Positions 36,848 through 46,051 of a stretch of DNA of 64,000 nt are shown here, one piece after another (the stretch's first letter is position 1; every line of letters begins with the position of its first letter). The notes beneath the pieces are model-generated. The model saw only the letters and a list, made by a program, of their open reading frames with translations, had not been told where the DNA came from and did no database searches. The translations under genes and the position numbers were made by a program. Location: positions 372,001 to 436,000 of the forward strand of contig JANQSJ010000007.1 of the NCBI GenBank assembly GCA_028284065.1, written 5' to 3'. This DNA is from Parvularculaceae bacterium (GTDB taxonomy: Bacteria; Pseudomonadota; Alphaproteobacteria; Caulobacterales; Parvularculaceae).

Positions 36848-37894
36848 TCAGAGCCGGTCTGGCCCGACGCGCACCACCGCCTTGCCAAAATTCTCGCCCT
36901 TGAAAAGCCCCGCAAACGCCTCAGGCGCCTTGTCGAGCCCTTCATAGACGCTTTCGCGGAACTTGATTTCGCCGGCGGCGAGCGGCGGGCCCACCTCCGC
37001 CAGGAACTCCGACGTCAGGTGCAAGTAGTTGGAGACGATGAAGCCCTTCGCCATGACGCCGCGGCCGATCATGTTGACGAGGTTCGGGGGACCTGCCGGC
37101 GGCTCGGTCGCGTTATAGACCGAGATCATGCCGCACAGCGCCATCCGTCCGCGCAGATTGATGACATTTAGCGCCGCCTCCAGATGGTCGCCGCCGACAT
37201 TCTCAAAGTAGCAATCGACGCCCTTGGGCGCGGCGGCGGCGAGCGCCTTGGTGAACGCGGCTGGTCCGGCATGGTCCTTGTAGTTGATGGCGACGTCGCA
37301 GCCGCCTTCAGCTTCCAGCCACGCGCACTTCTCCGCCGAGCCGGCCGAGCCGACCACATGCATGCCACGCCGCTTGCCGAGCTGGCAGACGAGCGAGCCG
37401 ACCGCGCCGGCCGCTCCGGAAACGAACAGCGTCTCGCCTTCCCTCGGCTCGAGGATCTGGGTGAGGCCCGCCCACGCCGTCATCCCTGGCATGCCGAGGA
37501 CGCCAAGATACGCCGACAATGGCGCCAGCGACGGGTCGACCTTCGTCATCGCTTCGGCAGGCGCGGTATGGAGCGTCTTCCAGCCGCCGGCGAACCCCAC
37601 GGCGTAGTCGCCGGGCGCGAAATTCGGGCTGTTGGACTCGACTACCTCGCTTACCGCCCCGCCATCAAGCGGCGCATCAAGCGAGAAAGGCGGAATATAG
37701 CTTTTGACGTCCGGCCGCATGCGGCCGCGCATGTAAGGGTCCACCGACATCCAGACCGTCCGCAGCAGGAGCTCTCCCTCCCCCGGCGTCGGACGGTCAA
37801 CGTCGCGCATCGAGAAATGCTCCGCCTGCGGCGCCCCTTTCGGATACTCGGTCAGGAAGATCGCCTTTGCGTCAACCTCGGCTGCATCGGTCAT
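36848..37894 (-). CDS. NADPH-dependent MDR oxidoreductase, CurA-like
   Basis: 348 aa of the zinc-independent medium-chain reductase family (CurA / leukotriene B4 dehydrogenase-like), which reduces the double bond of alpha,beta-unsaturated carbonyls using NADPH. Typical blocks are VWMSVDPYMRGRM, GMPGMTAWAGL, VSGAAGAVGSLVCQLGK and DCYFENVGGDHLEAAL. No zinc ligands are present, as expected. The start has AAGGAGA eight bases upstream. It stands alone, with the 352-bp gap to the lipoprotein gene (37895-38246) divergent and without a promoter I can define. Substrate unknown; detoxification is the likeliest role. Confidence 0.9.
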   Translation of the reverse strand: MTDAAEVDAKAIFLTEYPKGAPQAEHFSMRDVDRPTPGEGELLLRTVWMSVDPYMRGRMRPDVKSYIPPFSLDAPLDGGAVSEVVESNSPNFAPGDYAVGFAGGWKTLHTAPAEAMTKVDPSLAPLSAYLGVLGMPGMTAWAGLTQILEPREGETLFVSGAAGAVGSLVCQLGKRRGMHVVGSAGSAEKCAWLEAEGGCDVAINYKDHAGPAAFTKALAAAAPKGVDCYFENVGGDHLEAALNVINLRGRMALCGMISVYNATEPPAGPPNLVNMIGRGVMAKGFIVSNYLHLTSEFLAEVGPPLAAGEIKFRESVYEGLDKAPEAFAGLFKGENFGKAVVRVGPDRL

Positions 37895-38246
37895 GGTGGG
37901 TCTCCTTCTGCTCGTTCGGCCTGTGCTATCGTTCGGTCGGGCGGCGCGTCATTCTAGCGCTCGATTGCGCTCGCGGGCGGCGCGCAAGCGGGGATGGCCG
38001 ACGGTTTACTGATCGGATTTATGGATTGCGACCGCCTTTGGCGCCATTGGACTGCTAATCGAACCGGTTTCGCCATATTCTGGTCGTGAAACCGCGGCAC
38101 GCAAGTATCGCAGGCGAAAGACATCGAGGACGCCGCGGCTGGAATAGAACCTGACGCCCGGACGTCATCGAACCGCTAGCGCAATGAGCGCAGGCGAACC
38201 GCCTAGAAGAGATGTCCGGAAACCGGACGGAAACTGGAGAGAGACA

Positions 38247-38630
38247 ATGACGGGAACGATTTCGGTGAAATCCATGGCCGCCGCCGGCGCCCTCGCTTTC
38301 GCGGCGGCGGGCTGCACCGCCTCGGGCACCGCGGAACGCGGCGCGCTCGGCGGCGCGGCGGCGGGCGCGGCGGTCGGCGCGATCGCCGGCCAGGTGATCG
38401 CCGGACGTCCAGGCGCCGGCGCGGCGGCGGGCGCGGCCCTTGGCGCGCTCGGCGGCGCGGCCGTCGGCTGCCAGCAGGCGCGCGACTGCTTCGGGCGCGC
38501 GCGCGACGGCGGCCAGCGTCGATATGACGATTATGTCGGGCGTTACTATTACGTCGACCCGCAGACCGGCGACACCTATTGGGAAAACGGCGAGTTCCGC
38601 AGCTATGGCCGCGGGCGCGGGCGTCGATAG
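38247..38630 (+). CDS. Small glycine-zipper lipoprotein
   Basis: 127 aa. A lipoprotein signal peptide ends in the lipobox AAGC (Cys at about residue 23). The middle is an Ala/Gly-rich glycine-zipper segment (GGAAAGAAVGAIAGQVIAG and a second copy), which packs in the outer membrane in SlyB/17-kDa antigen-like proteins. The C-terminus is aromatic and basic (GRYYYVDPQTGDTYWENG). The start follows GGAGAGA; an upstream in-frame ATG at 38184 would precede the signal peptide by 21 residues and is rejected. Structural or stress role likely, unproven. Confidence 0.78.
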   Translation: MTGTISVKSMAAAGALAFAAAGCTASGTAERGALGGAAAGAAVGAIAGQVIAGRPGAGAAAGAALGALGGAAVGCQQARDCFGRARDGGQRRYDDYVGRYYYVDPQTGDTYWENGEFRSYGRGRGRR

Positions 38631-38857
38631 ACGACAGGCGCCGCAATCGCTGCTTTATCGGCCGCGTTTCCTTAAAGCCTGTTTGAAATTGTCCGCCACC
38701 TGTTTGCGCGACAGATGGTCAGACGCTCGTTTCCCCGCAACGATATGGTTCAGGCTCTTTGGCTATGACAAATAGAGCCTGAACCGGCCATCGAATCGGC
38801 CGGCGCACGTCTGATTATCCCGTCACGGGGGACTTTGCCGGCTTTTTCAATCGGGCT

Positions 38858-39151
38858 CTAAGACAGGAATCGCGGCCGGTTCGGTTTTCGGCCGGAACGG
38901 CGCATCTGGGTCAGCGCCAGGATCGTCAGCGTCGGCACAAAACCGTCGAGCTGGTCGCTCGGGTCAATCAATTCCCACAAAGCGATGAGGCCAATGGGCC
39001 CGAACAGCCAATAGGCGACGACCGTCTGCAGAATATCCGCAAGCAGCCCAAGGCCGAAGAAACGGCCAATCGTGAAGTCGAATAGGTCGACCGCGACGCA
39101 TATCGTCAGGATCGCCAGCGTCGACTGACGTGATCTGCGCGCCTCGGACAT
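38858..39151 (-). CDS. Small membrane protein of unknown function
   Basis: 97 aa, with two or three hydrophobic segments (STLAILTICVAVDLFDF; LLADILQTVVAYWLFGPIGLIALWEL) and a basic C-terminus. I do not recognise a family, though the layout resembles small DUF proteins that sit beside envelope enzymes. The start at 39151 has GAGAAGGGG just upstream; the frame stays open to 39310 but the added residues are low in complexity and resemble no protein. It lies 116 bp downstream of sqdB on the same strand. Confidence 0.6.
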   Translation of the reverse strand: MSEARRSRQSTLAILTICVAVDLFDFTIGRFFGLGLLADILQTVVAYWLFGPIGLIALWELIDPSDQLDGFVPTLTILALTQMRRSGRKPNRPRFLS

Positions 39152-39267
39152 GCCCCTTCTCCCGCTTTCGCCTACGGCGACAGTCGCGCCGCACGGCGGA
39201 AACGAGGAGAAACGAAAGAGCGCCGCCGCGCAAGGGGCGCGCGGGGCCTCCTCAGCCGGCGGCGCCC

Positions 39268-40449
39268 TCAATCGGCGTCGCGCTGGCCGTCGGTCCAGTA
39301 GGAAACGCACGGGATGCGCGAGACGTCGCAGCGGTCCTTGTACCGGCGCGCGATGTCGGTCACTTCCTCAAGCAGGCCTTCTTCCAGGGTGATCGGCTCC
39401 AGCCCGAGCCCGAGCAGGCGCGCATTCTCCACATGGAGGTCATTCTCCGCGTCTTCCTTACGCGGATTGTTGACGTTCTCGATCTTGCCGCCGGTCTTGT
39501 CGGCGATCAGCTTGGCGAGATCGCGCACGCGGTGCGTCTCGGTCATCTGGTTCAGAATGCGCACCCGTTCGCCGCGCTGGGGCGGCGACGCGATGGCAAG
39601 CTCGATGCACTTCACCGTGTCTTGGAGGTGAATGAACGCGCGTGTCTGGCCGCCCGTGCCGTGGACCGTCATCGGATAATCCACCGCCACCTGCATCAGG
39701 AAGCGGTTCAGCACCGTGCCATAGTCGCCGTCATAGTCGAAACGGTTGATGAGGCGTTCGTCGAGCTTCGTTTCCTCCGTCTGCGTGCCCCAGACGATGC
39801 CCTGGTGCAGGTCGGTGATCTTCAGCCCGTCATTCTTGTTGTAGAAGGCGAAGAGCAGCTGATCCTGCGTCTTCGTCATGTGGTAGATCGACCCCGGATT
39901 GGCCGGGTACAGAATTTCCTGCCGGACCTCGCGTCCGTCCTCGGTTTCGATCTTCACTGGCAGGTAGCCCTCGGGGATCTTCATGCCCGCAGTGCCGTAG
40001 CCGTAAACGCCCATGGTGCCGAGGTGCACGAGATGGACGTCAAGCTCTGACTCGACGATAGCCGCCAAAATGTTGTTCGTGGCGTTGATATTGTTGTCGA
40101 CCGTGTACCGCTTGTGCCAGCTCGACTTCATCGAATAGGGCGCGGCGCGTTGTTCGGCGAAATGGACGATGACGTCGGGCTGGAACTTCTCCATCAGATA
40201 GAGAAGCCGCATGTAGTTGTGGGCGACGTCGCAGTTCTCAAACGCGATGCGCTTGCCGGAAACCTCCTCCCAGGCGTCGAGGCGCACCGACAGGGGACTG
40301 ATCGGCGTCAGCGAGTCGACTTCCAGCTCGACGTCAATTTTCCGCCGCGAGAGATTGTCGATTATCAGGATCTCATGGCCGAGATTGGACAGGTGAAGGC
40401 TGGTCGGCCAGCCGCAAAAGCCGTCGCCGCCGACAATGATGATCTTCAT
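39268..40449 (-). CDS. sqdB: UDP-sulfoquinovose synthase
   Basis: 393-aa NAD-dependent sugar-nucleotide enzyme that converts UDP-glucose and sulfite to UDP-sulfoquinovose, head-group donor for the sulfolipid SQDG. The Rossmann motif GGDGFCGWPTSLHL begins at residue 7; VHLGTMGVYGYG and YHMTKTQDQ supply the Thr and Tyr-x-x-x-Lys catalytic residues; DLHQGIVWGTQTEET is characteristic of SqdB. Length agrees with plant and bacterial SqdB. The glycosyltransferase expected to complete SQDG (SqdX- or SqdD-like) is not among the neighbours, so the lipid pathway is only half visible here. Confidence 0.92.
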   Translation of the reverse strand: MKIIIVGGDGFCGWPTSLHLSNLGHEILIIDNLSRRKIDVELEVDSLTPISPLSVRLDAWEEVSGKRIAFENCDVAHNYMRLLYLMEKFQPDVIVHFAEQRAAPYSMKSSWHKRYTVDNNINATNNILAAIVESELDVHLVHLGTMGVYGYGTAGMKIPEGYLPVKIETEDGREVRQEILYPANPGSIYHMTKTQDQLLFAFYNKNDGLKITDLHQGIVWGTQTEETKLDERLINRFDYDGDYGTVLNRFLMQVAVDYPMTVHGTGGQTRAFIHLQDTVKCIELAIASPPQRGERVRILNQMTETHRVRDLAKLIADKTGGKIENVNNPRKEDAENDLHVENARLLGLGLEPITLEEGLLEEVTDIARRYKDRCDVSRIPCVSYWTDGQRDAD

Positions 40450-40576
40450 ACGCGCCTCTGGATCGTGCGCCCCTTGCGGCGGTCGTCGCCCGCTCGGCCG
40501 GCGTTGACGTCGGAGTTAGCGAGCGCGATTAACCTTGGCGAGCGCGCCGCGTCAACCGCCGCGGACGTCAGCGGCT

Positions 40577-41503
40577 TCAGCCCGATGCGGTCGTTTCGGA
40601 AACGAAGGCCACCGTGCGCCGGAGCGCGGCGTTCGCCTCCGGCATCACCGGCGTGAACACCGGCCATATATGGGCGAGGCCAGGCTTCAGAACGAAATCC
40701 ACCGAAACGCCCTCGCCCCGCGCTTTCTCCACGAGTCGGACGCTGTCATCGCGCAGCACCTCGGCCTCGCTGGCGAAGACGAGAAGCGGCGGCAGCCCCT
40801 TCATCGACCCGAACAGCGGCGACGCGCGCGGGTCGTCGAGCGCAAGGCCGCCGGCATAGCGCGGGCCGCCATTCCGAATCGTGTCGGGCATGAACATCAC
40901 ATCGCTGTCGCCGTTCTCCTCTATCGCTTCGCCGCTGGCGGTGAGGTCCGTCCAGGGCGAATAGAGAAACGCGCCCGCTGGCGGGTCCCGGCCTTCGTCC
41001 CGGAGCCGCTGCAACAAGGCGAGCGCAAGGCCGCCGCCCGCCGAATCCCCGCCGATGGCGATGTCCTGCGGCCGCCGCCCCTCTGCGACCATCCAGTCAA
41101 ACGCCGCCGCAGCGTCGTCAATGGCGGCGGGGCATTGGTCCTCGGGCGCCAGGCGGTAATCGAGCGAAAAGACCGGGAGATCGGACCGGCGAGTGAGCGC
41201 GAAGGTCAGCGAGCGGTGCGTATGCGGCGATCCAAAAACATAACCGCCGCCATGGAAGTAGAGGATGGCCCGGCGATCGGGGTCGTCGACCTCCACCCCC
41301 GGCGCGAGATGCCATTCGCCGGCGACGCGCCCTTTTGCCGTCAGCTCATCCACCGCAATAGCGCGCACGTCCTTCGGCACGAACAGGGACGGCGCATTCT
41401 CGAAGATCTCCCGCACGGCGGCCGGCTCCATTTCCGGCAGCGGCAGGGGCTTCATCGTGCGGCGCAGGTGGGAATTGATCGCGTGGGCCTGTAACGACAG
41501 CAT
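40577..41503 (-). CDS. Alpha/beta hydrolase, hormone-sensitive-lipase type
   Basis: 308-aa esterase of the HSL (alpha/beta hydrolase fold 3) family, which cuts short-chain esters. The oxyanion-hole motif YFHGGGYVFGSP, the nucleophile serine in GGDSAGGGLAL, the Asp in the EVLRDD region and the His in LAHIWPVF complete the triad. No signal peptide, so cytoplasmic. The start at 41503 is chosen because AGAAGGG lies six bases upstream; the frame is open to 41563. It ends 127 bp from the SqdB start and is probably a separate unit. Confidence 0.9.
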   Translation of the reverse strand: MLSLQAHAINSHLRRTMKPLPLPEMEPAAVREIFENAPSLFVPKDVRAIAVDELTAKGRVAGEWHLAPGVEVDDPDRRAILYFHGGGYVFGSPHTHRSLTFALTRRSDLPVFSLDYRLAPEDQCPAAIDDAAAAFDWMVAEGRRPQDIAIGGDSAGGGLALALLQRLRDEGRDPPAGAFLYSPWTDLTASGEAIEENGDSDVMFMPDTIRNGGPRYAGGLALDDPRASPLFGSMKGLPPLLVFASEAEVLRDDSVRLVEKARGEGVSVDFVLKPGLAHIWPVFTPVMPEANAALRRTVAFVSETTASG

Positions 41504-41605
41504 GGTCCACCCTTCTGTTGACTGATTAAGGAAAAGGGCGCCGGGATCAGGCTGTGATCGCACAGCGGCGCCGGCGCGCGCGCGCCGCTGCGGGTTCCAC
41601 CGTCG

Positions 41606-41635
41606 ATCTCATGGGCGCAGATCTCATGGGCGCAG
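41606..41635. repeat. Tandem 15-bp repeat, two units
   Basis: ATCTCATGGGCGCAG occurs twice head to tail (41606-41620 and 41621-41635) in the divergent gap between the esterase and the methyltransferase. Its meaning is unknown; a two-unit repeat may be a replication slip or a paired binding site. Confidence 0.8.
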
Positions 41636-41752
41636 GGGTTCCGTGAAAACGCGTAAGTGTTATGAGCGTCTACCCCGCGACAGGCGGCCAAGGCAATCTC
41701 AGCCTTTGCGGCGCGTCGTCATTCCGTTTTGTGCGGCCGGACCGCAAGCCCC

Positions 41753-42523
41753 ATGGACCTGCCCTTTTCCGTCCGCTGGAAACTCGCCCGCCAGAACGTC
41801 CTCGCGGCGCTCCGCGTCAACGGGAACCGGCGCGTGGCGGTGGCGCAGGACGGCGAGGGGGCAGTCGTCCATGTCGATGGCCGCCGCATCTTCGTCCCCT
41901 CGCCGCTCCGCTGGAAGCTCTATCGCAAGGGCTGGTCGGCGCGCCTTGACCGGCTTGCGCGCGAATACGGCGTCGGCCGTCATGCCGCCCTCGGCCCGGA
42001 GTCGGTCGTCATCGACATTGGCGCCAACGCCGGCGAGTTCGCCCATGTCGCCGTCGCCGCCGGCGCGCGGATCTATTGTTGTGAACCCGACCCCATTGTC
42101 CGCGCCTGCCTTGCGCGCAATGTCGACGGTCTGCCCGGCGTATCTCTCCACGACGTCGCGCTGTGGAAGGAGAACGCCGAGATTGACTTCGGCCTCGCCC
42201 CCGAGCGCGCCGACTCCTCGGTCTTCGTTGACGGCGATCGCCGAATTTCCGTGCAGGGCCAGACGCTCGACGCGTTTCTGGAGGCGCATGAGATCCCCCG
42301 CGTCGACCTCATCAAGTGCGACGCCGAAGGCGCCGAGCCGGAAGTGCTCGATGGTCTGGATGCGCGCGCCGCCGACGTCGCCGTCATCGCCCTCGACACC
42401 GGCGCCGAACGCCGCGGCGAGCGCACCCATGACCCTTGCGCCGAACGGCTGACGGCGAAGGGCTTTGAAGTGGTAGAGGAAAAGATCGGCACACGGTGGA
42501 TGACATTCGGGCTGCGGCGCTGA
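41753..42523 (+). CDS. FkbM-family methyltransferase
   Basis: About 256 aa. The SAM-binding motif VIDIGANAGEFAHVAVAAGA, then YCCEPDPIV and the post-motif VDLIKCDAEGAEPEVLDGL, are typical of FkbM methyltransferases, which O-methylate sugars, lipids or polyketides. The substrate is unknown. The frame opens at a TTG (41729); the ATG at 41753 is preferred, but has no obvious ribosome-binding sequence. The first about 75 residues (VRWKLARQNVLAALRVNG) look like a basic lead domain found in sugar-modifying members. Confidence 0.82.
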   Translation: MDLPFSVRWKLARQNVLAALRVNGNRRVAVAQDGEGAVVHVDGRRIFVPSPLRWKLYRKGWSARLDRLAREYGVGRHAALGPESVVIDIGANAGEFAHVAVAAGARIYCCEPDPIVRACLARNVDGLPGVSLHDVALWKENAEIDFGLAPERADSSVFVDGDRRISVQGQTLDAFLEAHEIPRVDLIKCDAEGAEPEVLDGLDARAADVAVIALDTGAERRGERTHDPCAERLTAKGFEVVEEKIGTRWMTFGLRR

Positions 42524-42569
42524 AGGCGAGATGGGCTGAAGCGCTATACACGCGTCGCCGGAAAGCCCT

Positions 42570-43508
42570 TCAATCCCTACCCAGATAGGCGGCGCGGGCG
42601 AGATGATCCAGCATGATCATGGTTCCGCTTTCAGCGACGAACGCCTCGGCGGCGTCGGCGTCCTGAATGACCGCGGCGCTTACCTCATGGAAGCCAAGCC
42701 CGAGCAGCAGCGGACACAAGGGCGCGCTCGGCCCGACGAACAGGCGGCGCGGCCCGCCTTCGGATGCGCGGCGCAGCGGCTCAAGGCTGGCGTTCATCAG
42801 CGTTTGCGCGGTGATGACGAGGGTCCTCGCATTTCGGAAGAAGGGCGCCGCCTCGTCCGCCGGAATGTCGCCGTCGCGCGGCTCCCGCTCGACGATCCGC
42901 GCGGCGGGCAGGCGTTTCGCGGCGCCCCTGAAGCCGCCGATGATGATGACGCCCTCTCCCGGCGGATCGATCGCCGACAGCCCGCCCGCAGACCTCAACT
43001 CGGGATAGTCCGCATCCGGCCGGTTCCAGTAGGCGTTGACCGCGGCGAGCCCTAGCGAGCGGCTCAGCGGATCGGCGCTTTTGAGATAGGCGGCGAGCGC
43101 GCTGAGGTCGCAGCCGGCGAACCCGCCCTCCGGCCTTATGGTCCGCGCGCCCTCGGTCCCGCGCGACGGGCTTCGCGCAACGCCCGCGAGATCGCCGGCG
43201 CGGACCATCGTCCAGTTATGGCCGATCAGCACGCGGTCGACCGCGATGCCGGTCGGAACGGAGCCCGCAAGCGCCTCCTCGATCGCCGTCGCGCCCATGG
43301 CCGCGAGCATCCTGTAGGCGTCGGCGATGACCGCCCGCGCGTCAGCCGTTTCGCGCAGCGCGATTTTGAAGGGAGCTCCCACGCCGTCCATCCGGTCGAT
43401 CGCGGCGCCGCTTTCAATCTCGCTGGCTAGCCAGCCAGCGTCGGCGAGCGTGGCGCGGGCTTTCTCCCACGCCCGGCGCGCATCTGGCGCGGAGATGTCG
43501 ACGATCAT
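42570..43508 (-). CDS. DUF364 putative heavy-metal chelation protein
   Basis: About 312 aa. It combines a DUF4213-like N-terminal half (IGHNWTMVRAGDLAGVARSP) with a C-terminal Rossmann-like DUF364 domain (GLAAVNAYWN; GVIIIGGFRG; RTLVITAQTLMNASL; LFVGPSAPLCP). These proteins were proposed to bind heavy metals or metallophores and occur near molybdenum and tungsten genes, but no such gene is seen here. The start at 43508 (ATG) is taken over the TTG at 43517. It is the last gene of a minus-strand pair with the alcohol dehydrogenase, though 210 bp separate them. Confidence 0.72.
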   Translation of the reverse strand: MIVDISAPDARRAWEKARATLADAGWLASEIESGAAIDRMDGVGAPFKIALRETADARAVIADAYRMLAAMGATAIEEALAGSVPTGIAVDRVLIGHNWTMVRAGDLAGVARSPSRGTEGARTIRPEGGFAGCDLSALAAYLKSADPLSRSLGLAAVNAYWNRPDADYPELRSAGGLSAIDPPGEGVIIIGGFRGAAKRLPAARIVEREPRDGDIPADEAAPFFRNARTLVITAQTLMNASLEPLRRASEGGPRRLFVGPSAPLCPLLLGLGFHEVSAAVIQDADAAEAFVAESGTMIMLDHLARAAYLGRD

Positions 43509-43718
43509 GTCAGGCAAGTTCTCGGTCCAGTGTTCGGCGTCGGGTGAACATGGCGGAAGCAGGCAGACTGGCGCCGCCCCGAACGCTTTTTCATCGAACG
43601 GCGCAAACCCGCATGGCGCAAGGCCTGGAGGGGGATTTTCAGAAATCTCATCGAACGCCCGCTGCGGCGTAGGTATGCTTGCGCCGCGCGAAGATAGCCA
43701 AACGAAGAAAGGTTCGTC

Positions 43719-44747
43719 TCAGTTGAAGTCTGCTTCGAGGACAATCCGATAGCGCGCCTTGCCGTCATGGAGGTGGGCCATCGCCTCATTGATTTTGGAC
43801 ATCGGAAAGACCTCGATCTTCGGGGCGATTCCGTGGCGGGCGCAGAAGTCGAGCATGCGCGCGGTCACCGCCGGCGCGCCGAGCGGCGACGAGGAATAGG
43901 AAAGCTGATTGCTCATGAGTTGCGTCACATGAAGCGGCACCGCGCTTGGCGAGACGCCGACAAGATGCAGCCGACCGCGGGGGCCAAGGGTGCGCACAAG
44001 ACGCCCCCAGTCGAGGTCGACCGCCACGGTCGACAGCAGCATGTCGAACGTTCCGTAGGCGGCCTTCCAGCTTTCCGGATCGCGGCTGTCGAGCGTCTTG
44101 TGGGCGCCGAACGCCTTCGCCTCCTCCGCCTTGTCGGGCGAGGAGGTGAACGCCGTCACTTCGCAACCCCATTTGTTCAGGAACTGGAGCGCCAGGTGGC
44201 CGAGCCCGCCAATGCCAAGGACGCCGACCCGGTCGGTCGGCTTCACATCGAACTGGACAAGCGGATTGAAGACCGTGATGCCGCCGCAGAAGAGCGGCCC
44301 CGCCTCCTCAACCGACAGCGCGTCCGGCAAGGGAAGCGCCCAGACCGATTGGCAACGGACGACCGACGCGAAGCCGCCATGGCGGCCGATGATGGTGCCT
44401 TCATTGCCGGGCGAGAGATTATGGTCTCCGCCGAGGCTTTCGCGGGTCATGAGGTCGGAGCGCGAAAACCAGCCGAGGCCCACCCGCTGGCCCACCTCAA
44501 GGCCCTTCGCTTCCGGCCCGAGGGCGCGCACCCGGCCGACGACCTCGTGGCCGCCGACAAAGGGATATGCGGCGACCCCCCATTCGTTCGACCACATGGA
44601 GTAGTCGGAATGGCAGAGCCCGCAATACTCTACGTCGATATCCACATCGTCGCCGGCGATCGGCGGCAGTTCGTAGTCGAACGGCTCTATCCTGCCGCCT
44701 GCTTCATGGGCCGCGAAGGCGCGGACGGCGGTGGTCCCATTGCTCAT
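43719..44747 (-). CDS. NAD(P)-dependent alcohol dehydrogenase lacking the structural zinc site
   Basis: About 342 aa, in the cinnamyl-alcohol-dehydrogenase-like group of zinc alcohol dehydrogenases, reducing aldehydes with NADPH. The catalytic zinc ligands are kept: Cys in EYCGLCHSDY, His in GGHE and Cys in GPLFCGG. The nucleotide-binding motif is GVLGIGGLGHLALQF. Where relatives have four cysteines binding a structural zinc, the sequence reads SRSDLMTRESLGGDHNLS, so all four are replaced (Asp, Thr, Ser, Ser). The start at 44747 is preferred over the open frame to 44810. It is divergent from trxB. Confidence 0.88.
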   Translation of the reverse strand: MSNGTTAVRAFAAHEAGGRIEPFDYELPPIAGDDVDIDVEYCGLCHSDYSMWSNEWGVAAYPFVGGHEVVGRVRALGPEAKGLEVGQRVGLGWFSRSDLMTRESLGGDHNLSPGNEGTIIGRHGGFASVVRCQSVWALPLPDALSVEEAGPLFCGGITVFNPLVQFDVKPTDRVGVLGIGGLGHLALQFLNKWGCEVTAFTSSPDKAEEAKAFGAHKTLDSRDPESWKAAYGTFDMLLSTVAVDLDWGRLVRTLGPRGRLHLVGVSPSAVPLHVTQLMSNQLSYSSSPLGAPAVTARMLDFCARHGIAPKIEVFPMSKINEAMAHLHDGKARYRIVLEADFN

Positions 44748-44895
44748 ATCATGTTCCCGGCTGCGATGAGGCTGATGCTTACCCCTCCGCGCCCGCCGGC
44801 GTCGCGTCAAGACGCCGTGAGCGGTCCGCGACCGGCTTGCCCCGGTTTCCGGCGAGGGCCATATGGCGAGCGACCGAACAAGGAGGGGCGCCGAT

Positions 44896-45837
44896 ATGAA
44901 GACGCGCGTGTTGATTCTGGGCTCCGGCGCGGCCGGACTGACCGCGGCGATTTACGCCGCGCGCGCCGGGCTGAAGCCCGTCGTGGTGCACGGCCTTCAG
45001 CCGGGCGGACAGATGACCATCACCACGGATGTGGAAAACTATCCGGGCTTCGCCGACGTTATCCAGGGCCCCTGGCTGATGGAGCAGATGCAGAAGCAGG
45101 CCGAGCATGTGGGCGCGGAGTTCATCTCCGACCTCATCACCGACGTCGACCTGACGGCGCGGCCCCTGAGGCTCACCGGCGACAGCGGCGAGACCTATGA
45201 AGCGGACGCGCTCATCATCGCCACTGGCGCCCAGGCGAAATGGCTCGGGCTCCCCTCGGAGCAGAAATTCCAGGGCTTCGGCGTCTCGGCCTGCGCCACC
45301 TGCGACGGGTTCTTCTACCGCGGCAAAGACGTGGTCGTCATCGGCGGCGGCAATACGGCGGTCGAGGAGGCGCTTTATCTTTCGGGCCTTGCGAAGTCCG
45401 TCACCCTCGTCCACCGGCGCGATACGCTGCGTGCGGAGAAAATTCTTCAGGACCGGCTGATGGCGAAGGACAATGTGGAGATCGTCTGGAACGCGACGCT
45501 GGAGGAGATTGTCGGCGACAAAGACCCGCTCGGCGTGACCGGCGTGAAACTGAAAGACACCGTCACAGGCGAGGTCACCGAGCGCCTAACGGACGGCGTC
45601 TTCGTCGCCATCGGGCACAAGCCGGCGACGGAACTGTTCGTGGGCAAACTTCCCATGAAGGACAATGGCTATCTCATCACCGCGCCGGATTCGACGGCGA
45701 CGGAGATTGAGGGCGTCTACGCCGCGGGCGACGTGACCGACGACATCTACCGCCAGGCCGTGACGGCGGCGGGCATGGGCTGCATGGCCGCGCTCGAAGC
45801 GGAAAAACTTCTCGCGGACCGGGAGTTCGGCGCCTGA
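44896..45837 (+). CDS. trxB: Thioredoxin-disulfide reductase
   Basis: 313 aa, low-molecular-weight FAD-dependent enzyme that passes electrons from NADPH to thioredoxin in the cytoplasm. FAD motif LGSGAAGLTAAIYAARAGL, redox pair Cys133/Cys136 in SACATCDGFFYRG, NADPH motif VVVIGGGNTAVEEALYL and the C-terminal GVYAAGDVTDDIYRQAVTAAG all fit. The ATG at 44896 follows AAGGAGGGG; an in-frame start at 44863 lies before that site and is rejected. Confidence 0.96.
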   Translation: MKTRVLILGSGAAGLTAAIYAARAGLKPVVVHGLQPGGQMTITTDVENYPGFADVIQGPWLMEQMQKQAEHVGAEFISDLITDVDLTARPLRLTGDSGETYEADALIIATGAQAKWLGLPSEQKFQGFGVSACATCDGFFYRGKDVVVIGGGNTAVEEALYLSGLAKSVTLVHRRDTLRAEKILQDRLMAKDNVEIVWNATLEEIVGDKDPLGVTGVKLKDTVTGEVTERLTDGVFVAIGHKPATELFVGKLPMKDNGYLITAPDSTATEIEGVYAAGDVTDDIYRQAVTAAGMGCMAALEAEKLLADREFGA

Positions 45838-45967
45838 TGGCGACCCCGTCGCGGCCTTATCGATTTGGCTAGGTCGGTTTGGCTGAATAGGGAAATTCAT
45901 ACGCCTTCCCTGCTTGCCGTCGCCTGAACTGCGGCTTGCGTCGACGTTTGCCGCAGTGCGGTGCAAT

Positions 45968-46005
45968 TGCGAATAATTTGCATTTTGGAAACGACTCGCT
46001 ATTAT
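45968..46005 (+). promoter_or_regulatory. Promoter with overlapping Fur-like operator
   Basis: TGCGAATAATTTGCA (45968-45982) is an imperfect palindrome whose reverse reads TGCAAATTATTCGCA, matching the motif seen upstream of two TonB receptors in this window. It covers a -35 TTGCAT (45978-45983), followed after 16 bases by a -10 TATTAT (46000-46005). A repressor bound there would block polymerase. The gene downstream is the unknown one starting at 46068. Confidence 0.55.
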
Positions 46006-46051
46006 CGTTCCTGTCCGCGATGCCGATGAACTTGGCGAAGGAGGGGACGCG

